NCBI RefSeq assembly: GCF_033473495.1
Contig: NC_088935.1
Location: 4,030,001-4,094,000, forward strand
DNA length: 64,000 nucleotides
Direction: 5' to 3'
Source: Cercospora beticola
Taxonomy: Eukaryota > Ascomycota > Dothideomycetes > Mycosphaerellales > Mycosphaerellaceae
The notes beneath the pieces are model-generated. The model did no database searches. It was not told the DNA's origin and saw nothing but the letters and a program-made list of their open reading frames with translations. The translations under genes were made by a program, and so were the position numbers. Shown here piece by piece: positions 22,959 to 34,299 of the stretch. The number at the start of each line of letters is the position of its first letter. Position 1 is the stretch's first letter.

Positions 22959-24686
22959 ATGTCGTCGTTGGCAGCACGAAACTTGCTCCGAAGCTCGTCC
23001 AGAAGCATAAGCCGGAGCACCAGCAGCAGCACTACAAAAGCTCCACTCGCTGCAGCATCGAGGCTCTCCTTTGCTGCCTCCCAACGCACAGCTCCCATCC
23101 GTCTGCAGAACACCGCCAGAGCATTCTCTACCACCATGTCCAAACACACAGATCTCGGCCGCCCGGGCAAGGCACCCGAATTTGACCCAGAAATCAAGGA
23201 CATGGCAGACTACATCCACAACTACAAGATTGACTCGGATTTGGCTGTAGGAACTCTCATACACTGTGTACACAAATTCGGACTGACCAAAAATGTATAG
23301 ATCGACACTGCCCGCTTTGTCTTCCTCGATACCATCGGTTGCGGTCTCCGCGCTCTCGAATTTCCCTCCTGCACAAAATTGCTCGGCCCAGTCGTCGAGG
23401 GCACCACCGTCCCCAATGGCACCCGCGTGCCCGGTACACCATACGTCCTCGACCCAATCAACGGTGCTTTCAACATTGGAGCCATGATCCGATGGCTGGA
23501 CTTCAACGACTGCTGGCTCGCAGCTGAGTGGGGTCACCCCTCAGACAACCTGGGAGCCATCCTCGCTGTGGCAGATTGGGCAAACAGGTCGAACAAGAAC
23601 GGCGTCAAGGTGGGCAATGGCAAGCAGTTCACCATCCACGACGTGCTCGAGGGCATGGTCAAGGCACACGAAATCCAGGGTTGCTTGGCTCTGGAGAACA
23701 GCTTCAACAAGGTCGGTCTGGACCACGTCGTCAATGTCAAGGTCGCCTCCACCGCTGTCGTCTCCAAGATGCTCGGTTTGAACCCAGAGCAAACCAAGGC
23801 TGCCATCTCCCAAGCCTGGGTTGACGGCCAATCTCTCCGTACATACCGCCACACCCCCAACACCATGTCCCGCAAGTCGTGGGCTGCCGGTGATGCCTGC
23901 CAGCGCGCCGTCGACATGTGCTTGAAGGTCCTCCGCGGCGAGGGTGGTGTCCCCACCGTCCTCTCCACTCCAGTCTGGGGTTTCTACGACGTCAACTTCG
24001 GCGGCAAGAAATTCGAGTTCCAGCGCCCATACGGCAGTTACGTGATGGAGAATGTCCTCTTCAAGGTCTCCTACCCCGCCGAATTCCACTCGCAAACCGC
24101 CGTCGAAGCCGCCGAGCGTCTCCACCACAAGCTCAAGAAGATGGGCAAGAGCGCCGAAGATATCGAATCCGTCACCAACCGCACACACGAGGCTTGCATT
24201 CGCATCATCGACAAGCAGTTCAAGCCCATGGACAACTACGCCGATCGTGACCACTGCGTCCAATACATGGCTGCCACCATGCTTGTTTTCGGCCGCTTGA
24301 CTGCAGACGACTACACTGACGGTGGTGAGGCTGCTGAGTCGCCGCTCGTCGAATCTCTCCGCCAGAAGATCAAATGTGTGGAAGACCCACAATTCACCAA
24401 GGACTACCATGACCCAGAGAAGCGAACCATCTCGAACGCTTTGACCGTGACCTTGAAGGACGGCACGGTCTTGCCAGAGGAGGTCATCGAGGCACCACTT
24501 GGCCACCGACTCCGAAGAGAAGAGGCCAAGCCAATCATCTTGGAGAAGTTCAAGAACCACATTGCACCACACTTCTCTGCGGAACACACAAAGAAGTTGG
24601 TCGACCTGGGCAACGACCCTAAGACACTGTACCAGATGCCTGTGGATGAGTATATGGATTTGTATGTCAAGGATAAGATCCTGTAG
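22959..24686 (+). CDS. mitochondrial 2-methylcitrate dehydratase (PrpD family), 557 aa
   Basis: Dehydrates 2-methylcitrate to 2-methyl-cis-aconitate in the propionyl-CoA (methylcitrate) pathway. Exons 22959-23246 and 23301-24686; the 54-nt intron (GTAGGA to TATAG, branch-like ACTGAC) joins YKIDSDLA to IDTARFVFLDTIGCGL, exactly as in PrpD proteins. MmgE/PrpD signatures follow: GAMIRWLDFNDCW, EWGHPSDN, and the helical domain ending DEYMDLYVKDKIL. The first ~60 residues form a Ser/Arg/Ala-rich, acid-poor mitochondrial presequence. A second ATG at 23136 (M60), in a good context (CCACCATG), begins just after the presequence and could give a non-mitochondrial form. cis-Aconitate decarboxylase belongs to the same superfamily, but the fungal mitochondrial PrpD pattern fits the dehydratase better. 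Confidence 0.93.
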
Positions 24687-25286
24687 ATTGGAGTAGGAAC
24701 AAAAGAATGTCGAGATCCTGGCCGAGGACTATCTTGATGATTGACGAAAAAGTGGGATTATGAGGGAAAATCCGAAAAACAGAAAAATATAAGAAGGGTC
24801 AACCAAACGTTCGTGTGCATGGCCCTCTCTGTTGTTATTTACCTGTCCCGAAATGGAAGGAAAAAATATGTTCATAGATTTGATAGCAGTCCGTCAAATT
24901 GATCGACAAGCAAGAACCTGTATTTCCACCAAGATTTCCCGAGTCGAAATTTGTACACCTTTGAATATAAAGCTTCTAGAGCAAAGAAGAGGAAGAAGCT
25001 AATCATACACGCCAGACTAACACAGCTAACAAACATGCAAGGCCATAGCATATATATCATGTCGTACCCCTTCTTGTTGATGTATTGTCCCTCCCATTGC
25101 CATTCCATCATAATTTCATTTCCATCCTTCCGTAATCATCACATTAAAACAAAATAGCATCCCATCCCGACGAATAGCCGCGTCGTACAGTTTCCTGAAG
25201 AGGAAAGAAGCAATGGCAAAGGAGAAGGCGCCGTGTGTGTGTCCGTCGCTCATCCCAGTCCTGTACCAGCAACAACGACAATATGC
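24687..25286. other. convergent 3' spacer
   Basis: 600 bp between two convergent genes, AT-richer than its neighbours; expected to hold both 3'UTRs and polyadenylation signals. No gene seen. Confidence 0.5.
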
Positions 25287-26615
25287 TTACAGTACCCCTT
25301 GATTTGAAGTCGCCTCGCCAACCACCCCTGTCGGCCCAGCAGTTTCAGCGAGAGAAGCAGCAGTAGGAGCGGCAGGAGCAGCAGCAGGAGCAGCAGAAGA
25401 AGCAACACTCCATGCAATCCTCTGCATGACCTTCACGAACGCCTCGTCTAACTCCGTCCAGTCTGTAGCCCACCCGTAATCGACGACGGTCTTTTGGAAG
25501 GATGCGATCAAAGCTTGGATGAGTGCTTCGATGGTCATTTCGTGACCTTGGTATGCGTGAAGAAGTTCTCGCCATTCGCGCCAGACGCATTTGGACATTG
25601 CGCGACAACGGATCGGGAGGGGAGGGAGGTCTTCTTTCGACAGGAGTTTTGTTTCCATTCGATACATCGTGCCGAGGAGCTCGTCGGCGTTGATGGTTAT
25701 GGTAGTTATGGTGGGAACTGGTGGCGGATGCCGGTCCTGTATGGGTCGCCTTGGAGGAGAATGTGGTCTCTTGTCGGCACGGAAGGTATCGAGCATTGGA
25801 GATGGCGGCGATGGCGTTTTGACTCTTGACGGCGGTTCAGGCGATACCGACTTGACGCTGGACGCTGTCGTGTAGGCTTGCTCATCGTTGCGACGTCGGT
25901 GCGATTCGCTAGAGTGGTTGTAATCCCGCAGCTGGTAGGACAGGTTCAGGTCGGCGGCTTGGTTTCTGAGTGGACTGCGTCTCTGCAGGCACCAAGTGCG
26001 GCTGCCTTGCGAGCCGGATGATGTCGTCGATGTCGTGCTTGTCGTGTCCTGTGAGGTTCGGGGCGCCGCATCGTGTCGCGTCAAAGCGGCCAGTCGGTTG
26101 GAAAGCTCCTGCACGTCTGGACTACGTGCCCTGAAGTAATATCCCGACTTCGGTATAGGTAAGCTCTGCGGGGTGCCAATCTCGTGTGACGTGGAATTAC
26201 GTTCGGTAGAGCCTTTGGTCGGAGTGACGGTGTTAGAAGTGTTGGAGTCACTCGTCCAGTCTCGCTTGAGTTGTTGCCGGCAATCAGGGCATAAAGAGCT
26301 TCGTCCGAGCCATGTGTAGATGCAAGAGAAGCAGTATGTGTGCTTGCACACCGTGACGACTGGCCCGCGCACTCCTTCTCGACAGATGTTGCAAATTTTG
26401 TCGTAACCTTGTGTTCGGTCTCCGGGTTCGAGGCCATACTCGATGAAGAGTGCGGCCGCTTGTCGAGGCCGCGACTTCTTCTTGCGACCTCGCCACGCGA
26501 AGAACGAGGTCGAGCGCGGAGAGAGTGCTCTTGGTCGCTCTTCTTCATGGCTGACGGGTGTATACTGGGCAGTAAGCATGTCATTTGCCGGCTCTCCCGC
26601 GGCGGAGTGTTTCAT
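25287..26615 (-). CDS. RING-finger protein, putative E3 ubiquitin ligase, 442 aa
   Basis: A C3HC4 RING finger near the N-terminus has all eight ligands: C75, C78, C90, H92, C95, C98, C109, C112 (core CNIC, C-K-H-T-Y-C, CPDC). Such domains recruit E2 enzymes, so a ubiquitin ligase role is likely. The middle (about 120-300) is Ser/Thr/Pro-rich and disordered. The C-terminal ~110 residues form a predicted helical block (NADELLGTMYRMETKLL, then WREWRELLHAYQG) that may be the substrate-binding part; its tail is an Ala-rich run (SSAAPAAAPAAP). Single exon; start at the first in-frame ATG (26615), with an alternative 12 codons later. No transmembrane segment. Substrates unknown. Divergent from the SSADH gene across 1.17 kb. 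Confidence 0.88.
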   Translation of the reverse strand: MKHSAAGEPANDMLTAQYTPVSHEEERPRALSPRSTSFFAWRGRKKKSRPRQAAALFIEYGLEPGDRTQGYDKICNICREGVRGPVVTVCKHTYCFSCIYTWLGRSSLCPDCRQQLKRDWTSDSNTSNTVTPTKGSTERNSTSHEIGTPQSLPIPKSGYYFRARSPDVQELSNRLAALTRHDAAPRTSQDTTSTTSTTSSGSQGSRTWCLQRRSPLRNQAADLNLSYQLRDYNHSSESHRRRNDEQAYTTASSVKSVSPEPPSRVKTPSPPSPMLDTFRADKRPHSPPRRPIQDRHPPPVPTITTITINADELLGTMYRMETKLLSKEDLPPLPIRCRAMSKCVWREWRELLHAYQGHEMTIEALIQALIASFQKTVVDYGWATDWTELDEAFVKVMQRIAWSVASSAAPAAAPAAPTAASLAETAGPTGVVGEATSNQGVL

Positions 26616-27785
26616 ACTTCGGGTGGTAAGCGTTCAGAGTCGCTCTGCGAATGTCAGGACATCTGGAGAAATGCGACCACACAGTCTACCAGTGTACCAG
26701 TTTATCCGTTTCCGGGCATCTGAACAAACGGTAATACGAACACATGCGAGGATGAGGGGTTTCAGTCAATTCGTTGTAGGGAAGCACATGTCAACTTCCT
26801 GGGAAGATCTCGGTTCCATGGCTGAGGCTATCGTGCAGGCGCCCAAAGAGACCATGGGTTCTGCATATAAGCCCAGCGAGCGTTGAACACTGTTTGGCGC
26901 GTAAGTACCAAGATTAGTGATTGAAATTCTTCCTGTCGACCACAGAGATCCGGCCGTAGCGTTCTCCTTCGCTGCTCAATTAGCATCGAAAGTCAAACAT
27001 TTATTGAACATTGGTTCGTATACCGCAAATCCTGGGCTGTGGAGTTGACACCGGATCGAACGAAAACCCGCATGCTCGTCGCGAGCACCGAGGGACTGGT
27101 TGCGAATCCAGGCATCCTTGAAGCGTGTCGAACTTTGTCAGCACTCTTTCACTCAGTAGTGGCTGGTTGGATTGCGTCTTGCTAAGCGGCGGGCGGCGAG
27201 GTCCGAGTATAGTTCACGTCCGGCACTGCTTACCGATGCCTGTCGTCGTATGCGAATCAAATTACTAGTCATGTACAGAGTACTCAGGAACGGTGAATGT
27301 TCTTTGGCCTGATACAGATGCGCCATCCAGAATACGCGAACTTGGCTGTACCTGCCTTGGACCTGCAAAGACAACGTGGGAATGCCTGCGTGAAGATGTC
27401 GCTCATCCAGGATGGCGCCACACGTTCTCAAGTGAGGCGGTCCCGGGCGGATGAGCGTTTAAGTCCGGTGGAACGCCTCGTTACGGTCGCGTTTGCGAGG
27501 TATTGCGTGCATCACCAGTGGTGATTGCGATGTTGGCGAGATGGCAGGTTCGGGAAGAAGCGTAGGAAGTGGTCAGTCTCGCATGGCTAGGCATGGCTTA
27601 TGTAAGTCTCAGGCCGGTCCTTCCCCATTGAAACCAACCCATTGGGGCATGTACAGCCGAGGGTATCTATCGATACGATGTTTCGCCATGATGCTATGGA
27701 GCTGCCATTGTGACATGGCTGTGTACTACCAGCAGAAATGTGAACACTTTTGCTGTGACTTTCTTCACAGACATTACTCGCAGCC
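26616..27785. promoter_or_regulatory. divergent promoter region RING gene / SSADH gene
   Basis: 1.17 kb without a convincing gene. Only short frames on both strands. No recognised operator; a TATA-like element is not obvious at either end. Confidence 0.4.
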
Positions 27786-29426
27786 ATGAAGTCAATTCTC
27801 AACACCGTCTCCAGGACGCCCGCCCTTCGCAGCCAGATTCGTCGAACGAACCACCTCAGACTGCTGTCCAGCACTGCTTCGAGGAACGCCCACCAGGTCC
27901 CTCCACTCGCAGACAAGACGCTATTCAAAGAGCAATGCTATATTAATGGACAATGGGTAAATGCCCGAAGCGGCAAGAGCTTCGAAGTTCACGACCCAGC
28001 AACAGGAAAAGTCATTGGCACCATGCCTGAGATGAACAAGGACGACACCAATGATGCGATCCAAGCGGCATCCGATGCTTTGGTTTCGTTTCGAAAGACT
28101 ACTGCGAGACAAAGGGCGGATATCCTCAGAAAGTGGTACAATCTCCTGATCGAGAACAGCGAAGATCTGGCAAGGTTGATTACCTGGGAAAACGGCAAGC
28201 CCTTCACAGATGCCAAAGGCGAAGTCGCCTATGCTTCGAGCTTTTTCAACTGGTTCAGCGAAGAAGCACCGCGACTAACAGGGGACACGATACCAGCTAC
28301 TGTCGCAGGAAATAGGGTGTTCACCGTGAAGGAACCTGTTGGAGTTTGTGGACTGATTACACCATGGAATTTCCCAGCAGCCGTGAGACTGAAGGAAACA
28401 ATGAGTATTACGCAAGCCCTAACATTTCTGTAGATGATCACGCGTAAAATCGGACCGGCACTTGCAGCAGGCTGCACAGTAGTCGCCAAGTCTCCCGGCG
28501 AGACACCTTACACCGCTGCCGCTATTATGGAGTTGGGTCACCGGGCCGGGATCCCAGCTGGTGTTGTCAATATTGTTACATCACTCGAGAATACGCCCGA
28601 AGTGGGCGAAGCGATTACATCGAGCAACATTGTCCGAAAGGTCTCCTTCACTGGATCCACCGCAGTGGGCAAGCTGTTGATGAAGCAATCTTCCGACACC
28701 CTAAAGAAATTGTCCTTTGAGCTTGGCGGCAATGCTCCTTTCATTGTCTTTGATGATGCAGATCTCGAAACTGCTGTCAACGGCGCTATTGCGAGCAAGT
28801 TCCGTGGCAGTGGTCAAACCTGCGTGTGCGCCAACAGAATCTATGTGCAAAAGGGCATTTACGAGGAATTCACAAAAGCTTTCACGGAGAAGGTGAAGAA
28901 CTTCAGTGTCGGTCATGGGTTTGACGAGGGCGTCACTCATGGCCCGCTTATTCACGATCGAGCAGTCAGAAAAGTGCAATCGCATGTTGATGACGCTGTA
29001 CAGAATGGCGGCAAAGTTCTTGCTGGTGGAAAGGTGCTGTCGGAGCTGGGACCCAACTTTTACGCGCCTACTGTCATTCGTGACATGACGAAGCAGATGA
29101 AGATCTCGTCCGAGGAGACATTTGGACCTGTCGCAGCGCTTTTCCCATTCGAGACTGAGAAAGAAGTTGTTGAGCTGGCCAATGCTGCTGAAGTCGGACT
29201 TGCAGGCTACTTCTTCTCTAAGGACATTCAGAGATGTTACAGAGTGGCGGAGCACCTGCAGTTCGGCATGGTTGGCATCAACACAGGCATCATTTCGGAC
29301 CCTGCAGCACCTTTCGGCGGCGTGAAGCACAGTGGTTTTGGACGCGAAGGATCAAAATATGGTATCGATGAATACATTGTGGTCAAGACGATGACTTTGG
29401 GAGGTGTTGGAGATTTGCAGGGCTGA
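27786..29426 (+). CDS. succinate-semialdehyde dehydrogenase, mitochondrial, 529 aa
   Basis: Oxidises succinate semialdehyde to succinate, the last step of the GABA shunt. Exons 27786-28382 and 28434-29426; the 51-nt intron (GTGAGA to CTGTAG, branch CCTAAC) restores TPWNFPA-A-MITRK, the conserved ALDH cofactor segment. Catalytic residues visible: N195 (WNFP), K218, E295 in FELGGN, nucleophile C329 in GSGQTCVCANR. The CxC at 329-331 is the redox-sensitive pair typical of SSADH. The first ~35 residues are Arg/Ser/Leu-rich without acids (SRTPALRSQIRRTNHLRLL), a mitochondrial presequence. Subfamily assignment rests on overall similarity to GabD-type enzymes; a general semialdehyde dehydrogenase is the alternative. 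Confidence 0.94.
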
Positions 29427-29876
29427 AGCGAAGGTTTCGCAAGAAATAACGCGAAAGGATGCATCACGAATGATGGTCGGGCACTCCGAGGAGAGCCTTT
29501 GTACAAAGGCAGCATAACTAAAAGCGAATGTGTATCAATACCTGAGCAGTTTCGAGCCTACTGAGGTTTTCCCATGCGATGAATATGTGGCACTATGTCC
29601 CCTGCTACACCCGAGAGACGAATTGCATTCACGCGAATTCGAGCTCCTTCATATTGCACGACGTTCTACTGCACACCTTCGCATCTTCATCTTTGCACTT
29701 TCCCACCTTGCGGGCATACCATGGGCAATCACGATGACGAACTTCGGGTCCACTTTCCGAACGTTACCTCCATACATTTAGCCGCCACCACAGACTCCGT
29801 GTCAGCTACCAAAACCCCGACAACATCCAAGAAAACAGCAAATCCACCGCAAGCAAGAGCAACAGAAACAAGAAAG
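29427..29876. other. intergenic spacer between SSADH and lactonase genes
   Basis: 450 bp holding the SSADH 3'UTR and the lactonase leader. The lactonase frame is open from 29595 and has an in-frame ATG at 29721, so an N-terminally longer lactonase is possible. Confidence 0.4.
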
Positions 29877-30947
29877 ATGCCTCACGAAATTAAAAAGTAC
29901 AAGATCACCTCCCCATACCTTCCTATTTCATGCGGCCTGGGCGAGGCTCCCTTTTACGAAGCTTCTACGAACTCCCTACGCTTCGTCGACATCGTGAAAG
30001 AGAAGCTTCACACGATCGACTTGAAGGAAGGACCCGGCTCGCACAAGGAATGGGATCTTGTGTATTCGATCGGGACGACGGCGGACATCGAAGGCGAAGA
30101 TGGAAGTGAGAAATTCATATTCGGCGGCAAGAGCGGGTATGGAATCTTCGATAAGAAGACGGGAAAGATGAGGATCTTGAAGGAGTTCTGGACAGAAGCA
30201 GAAAAGAAGGATGATGGGGGCGGGAAGCCTGGTGAGTTTTCGATCTCAATCGCTATTAACTGTGAGACACACACACATCAGACTAACATCAATCTGCAAA
30301 TTCCAGGCAAAGGCTCCTCCCTTGCCCACCGCATGCGCTCCAACGACGGCGCAGTCGACACCAAAGGCCGCTTCTACGTCGGAACAATGAACGACCCAGC
30401 GGTTCTAGGCTCCAAACCTTTCACCGACGAAGGTATAATTTTCCGCTTAGACCCGGACCTCAGCATGCACCGCGTAAAATCGAACGTCACAATTCCAAAT
30501 GGAACGTCCTGGTCTCTGAATGACGATACCATCTACTTGACCGATTCTCCAATAGGAGAAATCAGACAATACCCTTACAATCCCGGCACTGGTGAAATCC
30601 GGTTCGATGAAGGCAAGACATTCTTCAAATGTCCTATTGAAGGTGGAGTGCCGGATGGGCATTGTCAGGATGAAGAAGGCCATTTCTGGGTTGCGCTGTT
30701 TGGGACAGGGAAAGTCGTTCGAGTTGATCCGAAGGGTGAAATTGTGGCTGAAGTAGATGTTCCGACGAGATGTGTGACTTGTCCGGAGATCTGCGGTACG
30801 GAGCTATTCATTACGACTGCAGAGGAGGAGGAACCGGAGAAGTATCCATGGAGTGTGAAGTATCAGGGAGGCTTGTTTAAGGTCGATGTAGGCGTTAAAG
30901 GGTCGAAGAGGAATAAGTTCAGATTGGAGAAGGGGGTTGAGTTGTAA
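29877..30947 (+). CDS. SMP-30/gluconolactonase family protein, 331 aa
   Basis: Beta-propeller lactonase of the SMP-30/regucalcin family, which hydrolyses sugar-acid lactones with one divalent metal. Exons 29877-30231 and 30307-30947. The 75-nt intron (GTGAGT to TTCCAG) is a multiple of three and has no stop, so the gene can be misread as one exon; removal gives KPG-GKGSSLAHRMRSNDGAVD, the family pattern. Conserved elements: metal-ligand segment GLGEAPFYE (E23), RSNDGAVD, FYVGTM, PNGTSWSLNDDTIYLTDS and GVPDGHCQDEEGHFWVA. Start at ATG 29877 (MPHEIKK) is preferred because upstream residues are low-complexity and do not match the family; an in-frame ATG at 29721 is the alternative. Substrate unknown; cytosolic by absence of signals. 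Confidence 0.9.
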   Translation: MPHEIKKYKITSPYLPISCGLGEAPFYEASTNSLRFVDIVKEKLHTIDLKEGPGSHKEWDLVYSIGTTADIEGEDGSEKFIFGGKSGYGIFDKKTGKMRILKEFWTEAEKKDDGGGKPGEFSISIAINCETHTHQTNINLQIPGKGSSLAHRMRSNDGAVDTKGRFYVGTMNDPAVLGSKPFTDEGIIFRLDPDLSMHRVKSNVTIPNGTSWSLNDDTIYLTDSPIGEIRQYPYNPGTGEIRFDEGKTFFKCPIEGGVPDGHCQDEEGHFWVALFGTGKVVRVDPKGEIVAEVDVPTRCVTCPEICGTELFITTAEEEEPEKYPWSVKYQGGLFKVDVGVKGSKRNKFRLEKGVEL

Positions 30948-31313
30948 AAGGAAGAGTAGCTGACTGCGTTGATTGAGGGGGGCAATGATGGACCATGCTG
31001 TTTAATAGTATGGTCCACCAAGTCGTGTGCTATCTAGATAGCAGCTTGTATGCCTCGAAGTATCTCGGAGAAGGACCAGACTTGGCATGGGAATTTTTGT
31101 GGATGGTACAATAGAAGACAGAATGTGCCTACAGCCTCGTCCACTAGTCCATGGTGCGGCGCGTTCCCGTAACCTACATTTCTAGAGCTCATGCAGAACG
31201 ATACCATGATTGTTCCTGCCGTATGAGTACTGCCTCTCGACAACTATAGTCGAATCGGTAGCAACCAGTCGTTGAAGTTATCGATTCTCTGCATGTTCTC
31301 GCCCCCTAGCTGC
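30948..31313. other. spacer before the pseudogene
   Basis: No gene seen. Contains the lactonase 3'UTR; the boundary of the RIP-like decayed segment to the right is not sharp. Confidence 0.4.
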
Positions 31314-32212
31314 TTACCCAGCATGGAACCACTGCTGGAGTAGTCTCTCGTCGCTTACTTCACGGGCCCACGATCGGAGAAGAGAGCGGAGCTGTCGAAC
31401 AGTCCCGAGTAGCAGGCCTCCGTCTAAGCTATAGATGTGCCAGACGGTGACTTGAAAGGATAATTGCCGAGTATATCGATCTTCGCTATTATCGCACATC
31501 CTCGTAGAGTGCAAAAGTCGGATAGGGATACAGATGATTGGCCTTGTACTAGCGGGCTCTTGGATGATCTGTCTTGCCATATCGTAGAAGTGCTGCTATA
31601 TCGCTATACAGTCTAGTCCTTCGCGAAAGCCCTATTGCTAGGATAATACCCAGTCTAGGTCGTGTGGATAGAGGTCTTCGAGCGAGTGTGAATTTAAAGC
31701 AGGCGCTAGACGAGGGAAAGACAGCATGCGCTTTATACGGTTTGCAGTATTCGGTAACAGCTCTGTGTAGAACTAGTCAACCTTCTCGGCCCTGCTGAGG
31801 CGCTGAAACGCTTCTGTAGTCGCGACAATAAGCGCCTCGCGTGATTACTATAATGGTATTGGGTAGAGCCAGCTAGGATTGGAGTGCCTTGCCGGAGTAC
31901 ATCATCTAACTGGTGCAGAATTGCTCGTTCTTCGGTGCTGGCCTATAGTAGCTCGTCTGCTCCCTCTTCGCCAAGCTCCAGCGATATGTCTCGTTTGTCG
32001 TATTCGCTGTCTGACAGCAGCTCGTCCGCTTCCTTTTTGTCGAACTCTAGCGACACGTCCCCTTTCGGTGTAGAGTTGAAGCAGGTCGCAGGCGTGTAAG
32101 TCAGGCTAATCGGAGATGCAGAGGAAGTCGTCGCAGGCGTGGCCGTAGAGTCTGGTAACGATTCCACAGAGGCCAGAAACAGTGCCAGGCGACCAAGATC
32201 GGCTATTCTCAA
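31314..32212 (-). pseudogene. decayed protein-coding gene with RIP-like CAG-to-TAG stops
   Basis: On the minus strand a protein-like frame can be followed for ~900 bp but is broken by TAG codons at 31943-31945, 31773-31775, 31638-31640, 31632-31634 and 31596-31598, plus at least one frame change around 31780-31830. Every stop fits a glutamine codon CAG changed to TAG, i.e. C-to-T in a CpA context, the signature of repeat-induced point mutation. Coding-like segments include an acidic block (SLELGEEGADELL), a helical block (RAILHQLDDVLRQG) and a downstream block ending LLQQWFHAG. I cannot name the family. No terminal repeats were seen. It may be a relic of a duplicated gene or of a transposon cargo. 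Confidence 0.5.
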
Positions 32213-34299
32213 TCTGGGAAATGTTCTTTTCTTTAAGCCCTAACGTAAAATGTGCGTTACATCTCGGCTTTCATTCGTGGCCTGTTGCTACTGTGCGTGG
32301 TATCAATGGGGTCCTATATTCTGTGAGCTAACGGATGTCCATGCGCTAATGCGCCTCGTGCAGTAACACTCCAATCTTGCATGAGAGAAGCGTCCGGATG
32401 CACTCCTGAACCAGAGACACAACATCTGAGTGCTGCAGTATGATTTGCAGCCAAGTCATCATGTTCCCTCGCAGGCATCGATGAGGCCGGTAGACTATTG
32501 CCTGTTCGTGGGGAAGCACTCCGGACGCAGCGCACCATCGTGGTCCTTGCGCCGCTCTTCGCGTGCGCTTTCATGATTACGCTGTCAGCGAGAGGCTCTG
32601 GCGCTTGGTAGACGCTCATTTCCATGGGCCAGGTGGAATCGAAGCTGCCGCCGGATCGCTTTCGATCCCGCCGCTTCATAGATGAGGGTCCGGGTCTCCA
32701 CGAGACTTTTAGGGGCATGGTACACTAGCTTCATACCTTTCGAATTTGTTCGGATTCGACATTGCGGAGAGCGATGTATCGACACTTGCAGTCGCCTGGC
32801 TATACTAGATGTTTGTCAACAAAGTCTACCAGACGAACTGCACAATAAGGCACCGTTGTCTACATCTGACTGCATCTGTCGAATAAACTCGGGATCACCA
32901 TCGTCCCTGAACGGCCAGATCTTCACGTCAAGGTTCAATGTGGAAAGTTTCGGGCTGTTATGAACCCTGGAATGTGGAAAGCAGGGAGCGTGTCAGGTCG
33001 TGAGAAGGCGCAGAGGTCGGTAGGCTACTTTATGTTCGTCTTGGCGACGGGGGGTAGGCGATGCGGAGTGGTAGGTTTGGTATCTTGTACAGGGGCTTCA
33101 GCATTGCAAATGGCGTTCTCGTGTCCGTGCAAGCTATGCTCGTAGTGACGCGGGATTGGTGACTGTGAGACTCGTTCGAAGCGTGTCCGCAAGCCCGGCA
33201 TATTTTTCGACAACGAATCTGAGGTGATTTGGGAAATATTAAGTCGCCAGTTACCCAACGATGCGTTTGAACGGCAGGCAGGGGATTGTTGGCTCTGTTG
33301 ATTGGTATGAACAAGACGATGAAACAAGTGTCTGTCCTGAGTTTGAGGGTCCAAAAGTGCTCCCGTCTTGTCTTCTTGCGGAGAGAAGCACTTCCATGTA
33401 CTCGCGTGCCGGGAAGAGGCGAGGATTTAAGACTTGCGCTGTGGAGACCACGCAGAGAAGATGATGTGCATGCTCGGTAACGCCCATCACTGCGCACTTG
33501 GGTGTATGCCTAGCATTGCATCCGTTCAGGAACCGGAGGCCAGACTCCTGTCCCTCGGAGCCATCTGCACGACTTCACCCCGGCAGTCGTCAGTTGTACC
33601 TGCACGGGCGGCAGTCTCTCGCAGCGGCACTGTCCGGCCCAAGATGTGGCAGTAATGATGATGTCGTCGTGGCGATGGCGAGCGAGTGGCTGCGCGGAAA
33701 TTGGGAGAGGCGTGGCGCCCGCTGGCTGTGCACCAGTTCGACCGACAACCAGTTTGTGCCCCAGGATCGGCGTCGTGGGCGAGTCGGACAAGCTTTGGCG
33801 GTGACGTCTGCGGCAGACCTGTCGCCAATCCTTTGTTGTTGCCGGAGCAGCCACACGGCGTTTGTCAGAATCACAGAGTACGACGCCTTGCGAGCAGAGA
33901 GGGCCCGAGCCAGAGCTACAGCCAAAGCTCTGCAGATGCGAAACAAGAAATAATGGATGGACAAAGCTCGACGAATGGCCGCAGCTGGAGCAGTGGGAGG
34001 AGCTGGCAGAGCTGGCAGTGGACGCGCGCGGCATCTCTGCAGCTTGAGCCTTGAGGAATAGTTCCCAATCGTGTGGTGCCGTGCCAACAATGATCTTCGA
34101 AAGCACGAGACACGTTCCGGCCTGAGCCACCACACTGCTCACTCGTGACATCATTCCGATAACCCCTGGCGAGACGTATACATACTCTAGAACTCCTCGT
34201 CGCCCGTCCAGCCACACATTGCTCTGTACAAACCCAGAACTCTTGCTTTGGCAGAATATACCACACATTAACCGCATTCACTCAGACCGTCAGCCCAGC
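32213..34299. other. 2.1-kb spacer without a convincing gene
   Basis: Short overlapping frames only. The right end is the Pil1 promoter and leader; a weak TATA-like ATATAC lies near 34256. No repeats or RNA genes recognised. Confidence 0.4.

Noticed and set aside
23541..24587. 348-codon open frame antisense to the PrpD-family gene
   Set aside because: Runs entirely opposite a well-supported enzyme; Val/Leu/Asp-rich composition is what the C-rich third positions of the sense strand produce.
29721..29876. N-terminal extension of the lactonase from ATG 29721
   Set aside because: Adds low-complexity Thr/Ser/Pro residues not expected in the family; kept only as an alternative.
22959..30947. Idea that PrpD, SSADH, lactonase and the DapA-family aldolase form a catabolic gene cluster
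   Set aside because: Different pathways, separate promoters, no shared regulator or transporter; looks like ordinary gene order.
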